DNA of 64,000 bases from Lysobacter prati (GTDB taxonomy: Bacteria; Pseudomonadota; Gammaproteobacteria; Xanthomonadales; Xanthomonadaceae), in contig NZ_VLNV01000005.1 in assembly GCF_009765215.1 (NCBI RefSeq), forward strand, positions 186,001 through 250,000, in the 5' to 3' direction. A program made the position numbers and the translations under genes. Each line of letters opens with the position of its first letter. Position 1 is the first letter of the stretch. Positions 62,072 to 64,000 of this stretch are shown piece by piece. Below the pieces are notes generated by a model. That model saw nothing but the letters and a program-made list of their open reading frames with translations, was not told the DNA's origin and did no database searches.

Positions 62072-64000
62072 TCAGAACCTGTAGTCAACCTCGATGCCGA
62101 AGGTGCGCGGCTGGATGGGCGCGGCAACCAGCTTCTCGGTCACGCCGCTGAGGCTGGTGATGTCGCCGATGGACTGGTAGGCGCGTTCGTCACTGACGTT
62201 CTTCACGTAAGCGCGGAAGGTCCATTCGTCGTTGCTGATGTTGGCGTTGAGGTCTGCGACCGTATAGCTGTCCAGCTCCAGCGGCGGCGTGACATCGCTC
62301 TGAAGCAGGGTCGGCGGCGTGGTGCTGGGGTCGAGGACATCCTGGCGCAGGGTGGTGCCGTTCTGGCTCGCACCGACGAAGCGCAGTGCGCCGCCGAAGT
62401 GTGCCGTCCAGCCGTTCGAGAGCGGCAGGTAGTAGTCAGCCGTCGCATTCCAGCCCCAGTCGGCCACGTACGGGAGCGCGTCGCCCCTGGCGCCGCTGGT
62501 GATCTCCACCAGGACCGGCCCCGACACTTGCGAGATCACCGGGAAATCCTCGTCGAGCTTGGCGTCGGTATAGGAACCGTTGATGCCGATATCGAGGTGA
62601 TCGTTGACGTGGAACACCGTGGTCAACTCGATGCCGGTGCTGCTGGCCTTGCCGGCGTTGACCAGGCCCGACACGTTGTTGACGACCGAGGCAACCTGGA
62701 TGTCTTCCCAGTCGATGTGGAAGCCGGTCAGGTCGAACTGCACGCGGTTGTCGAGCCACAGCGACTTCAGGCCCAGCTCGTAGTTGGTCAGCGTGGAGGA
62801 GTCGACCTGCGACGGCAGTCCCTCCACCAGCACGTTCGGACCGCCCGGCTGGTAGCCGGTGGCGACGCGGGCGTAGATCATCGCGTCGTCGCTGAGCTTG
62901 AGCTGCGGGCTCAGGCTCCAGGTGAACACATCCTCGGAGGAGCTGTTGGGTGTGCTGCCGATCGGCAACAGGATGCCGTCGGTGACGTCTTGCGAGAAGT
63001 CCTGGTCGTTGCGCGCCCAGCGCACGCCGGCGCCGATCTTGAAGTCGTCGGTGATGTCGTAGGCGCCGTTGGCGAAGAACGCGGTTTCCTCGTAGGTGCT
63101 CGGGATCGCCATCACCGCCAGGGTGCCGGCCATCGTGTCGTACGGCGCCGGCAGCGGCGAACCGTCGAGCTGGTTCAACTTGGCGACCTGGGTCTGGACG
63201 GCGTCTTCCTTGGTGTAGAACACGCCGGCCATCCATTCGAACGGGCCACTGTCCTTCGAAACCAGGCGGAACTCCTGGGTGAACTTGTCCAGGTCCAGGC
63301 CGATGTCGAAGGACGAACTGCCCGGCTCAGGCAGGCCCAGGAGCAGGTTGGCCACTTCACCGAACTGGATGGTCGAATCCTGGCGCTGGGTGCTGCGCGA
63401 CTCGGAGTAACCCGTGGCCGATACGAAGTCGGCCCAGCCCAGGTTCCAGTTCACCGTGGCCGCGTAGTAGTCGACGTCCTTGTAGAACGGCTCATTGACG
63501 AAGACGTTGTTGGTGAGGTCGCCGAACAGCGGCTTGTGCGACTCCGGATCGAGCGCGACCTGGCCGTTGTTGTCGCTGTCGATGGTCTGCCGCATCGCGG
63601 TCAGGTCGACGGTTGCAGTCTCGCCCTGCCAGCGCATCGCCACGCGCGCACTGGTCTGCTTGCCCGAGTTGATGTCTTCCTCGCCATTGACGACGTTGTC
63701 GATGTAGCCCGGCAGCTCGTTCTGCGCGTAGCTCACGCGCAGGCCGAGGCGGTCGTTGACGAGCGGCAGGTTGGCGCCGAAGCGCGCATTCCAGCCCAGT
63801 TCGCCGGAGTCCTCGACGCTCGACAGGCCGCCACCGACGCGGAACTCGGTGGTGGTCAGGTCAGGCGCCACCGTCACGTACTTGATCAGGCCGCCCATCG
63901 CGCTGGCGCCGTACAGCGTGCCCTGCGGTCCGCGCAGCACTTCGATGCGGCCGATGTCGTAGGGCAGCAGGTCGAGTGCGAAGAAGTTGGCGGCCTGGTA
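62072..64000 (-). CDS. TonB-dependent receptor, 5' end beyond the window
   Basis: Over 640 codons visible; the frame continues past 64000 (reading FFALDLLPYDIGRIEVLRGPQGTLYG at the edge), so the N-terminal signal and part of the plug are missing. Visible plug end: IEVLRGPQGTLYGASAMGGLIKYVTVAPDL. The barrel ends RTFGIEVDYRF with terminal Phe. The GPQGTLYG plug motif and barrel resemble Sphingomonad/Xanthomonad nutrient receptors. It is first of an operon with DUF1611 and a serine hydrolase and presumably imports their substrate, perhaps D-amino-acid-containing peptides. Confidence 0.9.
   Translation of the reverse strand, partial: YQAANFFALDLLPYDIGRIEVLRGPQGTLYGASAMGGLIKYVTVAPDLTTTEFRVGGGLSSVEDSGELGWNARFGANLPLVNDRLGLRVSYAQNELPGYIDNVVNGEEDINSGKQTSARVAMRWQGETATVDLTAMRQTIDSDNNGQVALDPESHKPLFGDLTNNVFVNEPFYKDVDYYAATVNWNLGWADFVSATGYSESRSTQRQDSTIQFGEVANLLLGLPEPGSSSFDIGLDLDKFTQEFRLVSKDSGPFEWMAGVFYTKEDAVQTQVAKLNQLDGSPLPAPYDTMAGTLAVMAIPSTYEETAFFANGAYDITDDFKIGAGVRWARNDQDFSQDVTDGILLPIGSTPNSSSEDVFTWSLSPQLKLSDDAMIYARVATGYQPGGPNVLVEGLPSQVDSSTLTNYELGLKSLWLDNRVQFDLTGFHIDWEDIQVASVVNNVSGLVNAGKASSTGIELTTVFHVNDHLDIGINGSYTDAKLDEDFPVISQVSGPVLVEITSGARGDALPYVADWGWNATADYYLPLSNGWTAHFGGALRFVGASQNGTTLRQDVLDPSTTPPTLLQSDVTPPLELDSYTVADLNANISNDEWTFRAYVKNVSDERAYQSIGDITSLSGVTEKLVAAPIQPRTFGIEVDYRF

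Overview
This 64 kb window is high-GC, densely coded chromosomal DNA. It most resembles a gammaproteobacterium of the Xanthomonadaceae, Lysobacter or a close relative. The pointers are three large TonB-dependent receptors (one of the TonB-Xanth-Caul type), an AlgR-type regulator and hemC close together on one strand, two exported S9 peptidases, a pectin locus, and abundant palindromic intergenic repeats. The genus assignment is inference. No rRNA, tRNA, CRISPR array, transposase or integrase was seen.

Layout. 0-6.5 kb (minus strand): a DUF454 membrane protein, two exported S9 peptidases (oligopeptidase B and prolyl oligopeptidase), a small membrane protein and a WYL regulator. 6.7-12.3 kb (plus): a membrane-anchored protein, then a SoeABC-like molybdenum oxidoreductase operon (catalytic subunit, small two-helix membrane protein, 4Fe-4S subunit, DmsC-like anchor). 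12.4-20.3 kb: a DUF481-like outer-membrane protein, hemC, a glyoxalase-like protein, an AraC regulator, a TonB-dependent receptor with its terminator, an AlgR/LytTR response regulator and a carboxylesterase. 20.4-26.6 kb: a His-rich exported protein and a czcCBA heavy-metal RND pump. 26.7-28.8 kb: xdhC and mocA (molybdenum cofactor handling) and an HU protein with a Lys/Ala-rich tail.

28.9-45.8 kb is a pectin/oligogalacturonide utilisation locus: eda and kdgK, a TonB-dependent receptor, a pectate lyase, a pectin methylesterase, a rhamnogalacturonan acetylesterase-like protein, a second pectate-lyase-like protein, an FAH-family enzyme, a TRAP transporter (P, Q, M), a LacI-family regulator, kduI, kduD and an exported cupin. 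Together they describe extracellular or periplasmic cleavage, uptake, and conversion of unsaturated uronates through KDG to pyruvate and glyceraldehyde-3-phosphate. Three promoters of the locus share the half-site TGACACCG. Two of them share the longer pattern TGACACCG-N5-CAAAACCC, a probable operator for the LacI-type regulator.

45.9-58.3 kb (minus strand) is the most unusual region, an apparent nine-gene operon: DUF2170 (YjfI-like), PspA/IM30, YqiJ-like (DUF1449), a flotillin interrupted by an in-frame TGA, an 86-aa acidic protein, a 1776-aa AAA 'DNA repair ATPase'-type protein, a 256-aa unknown, TelA and a phospholipase-D-fold protein. It looks like a membrane-stress or conflict system. 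The first gene has a ribbon-helix-helix-like N-terminus, and a perfect 10-bp inverted repeat overlaps its start codon and putative promoter, which suggests autoregulation and a leaderless transcript.

58.6-64 kb: a DUF4136 lipoprotein with a Gly/Trp-rich tract, then a minus-strand operon of a TonB-dependent receptor (cut by the window edge), a DUF1611/DgcN-like protein and an exported serine hydrolase, plausibly for D-glutamate or D-peptide use.
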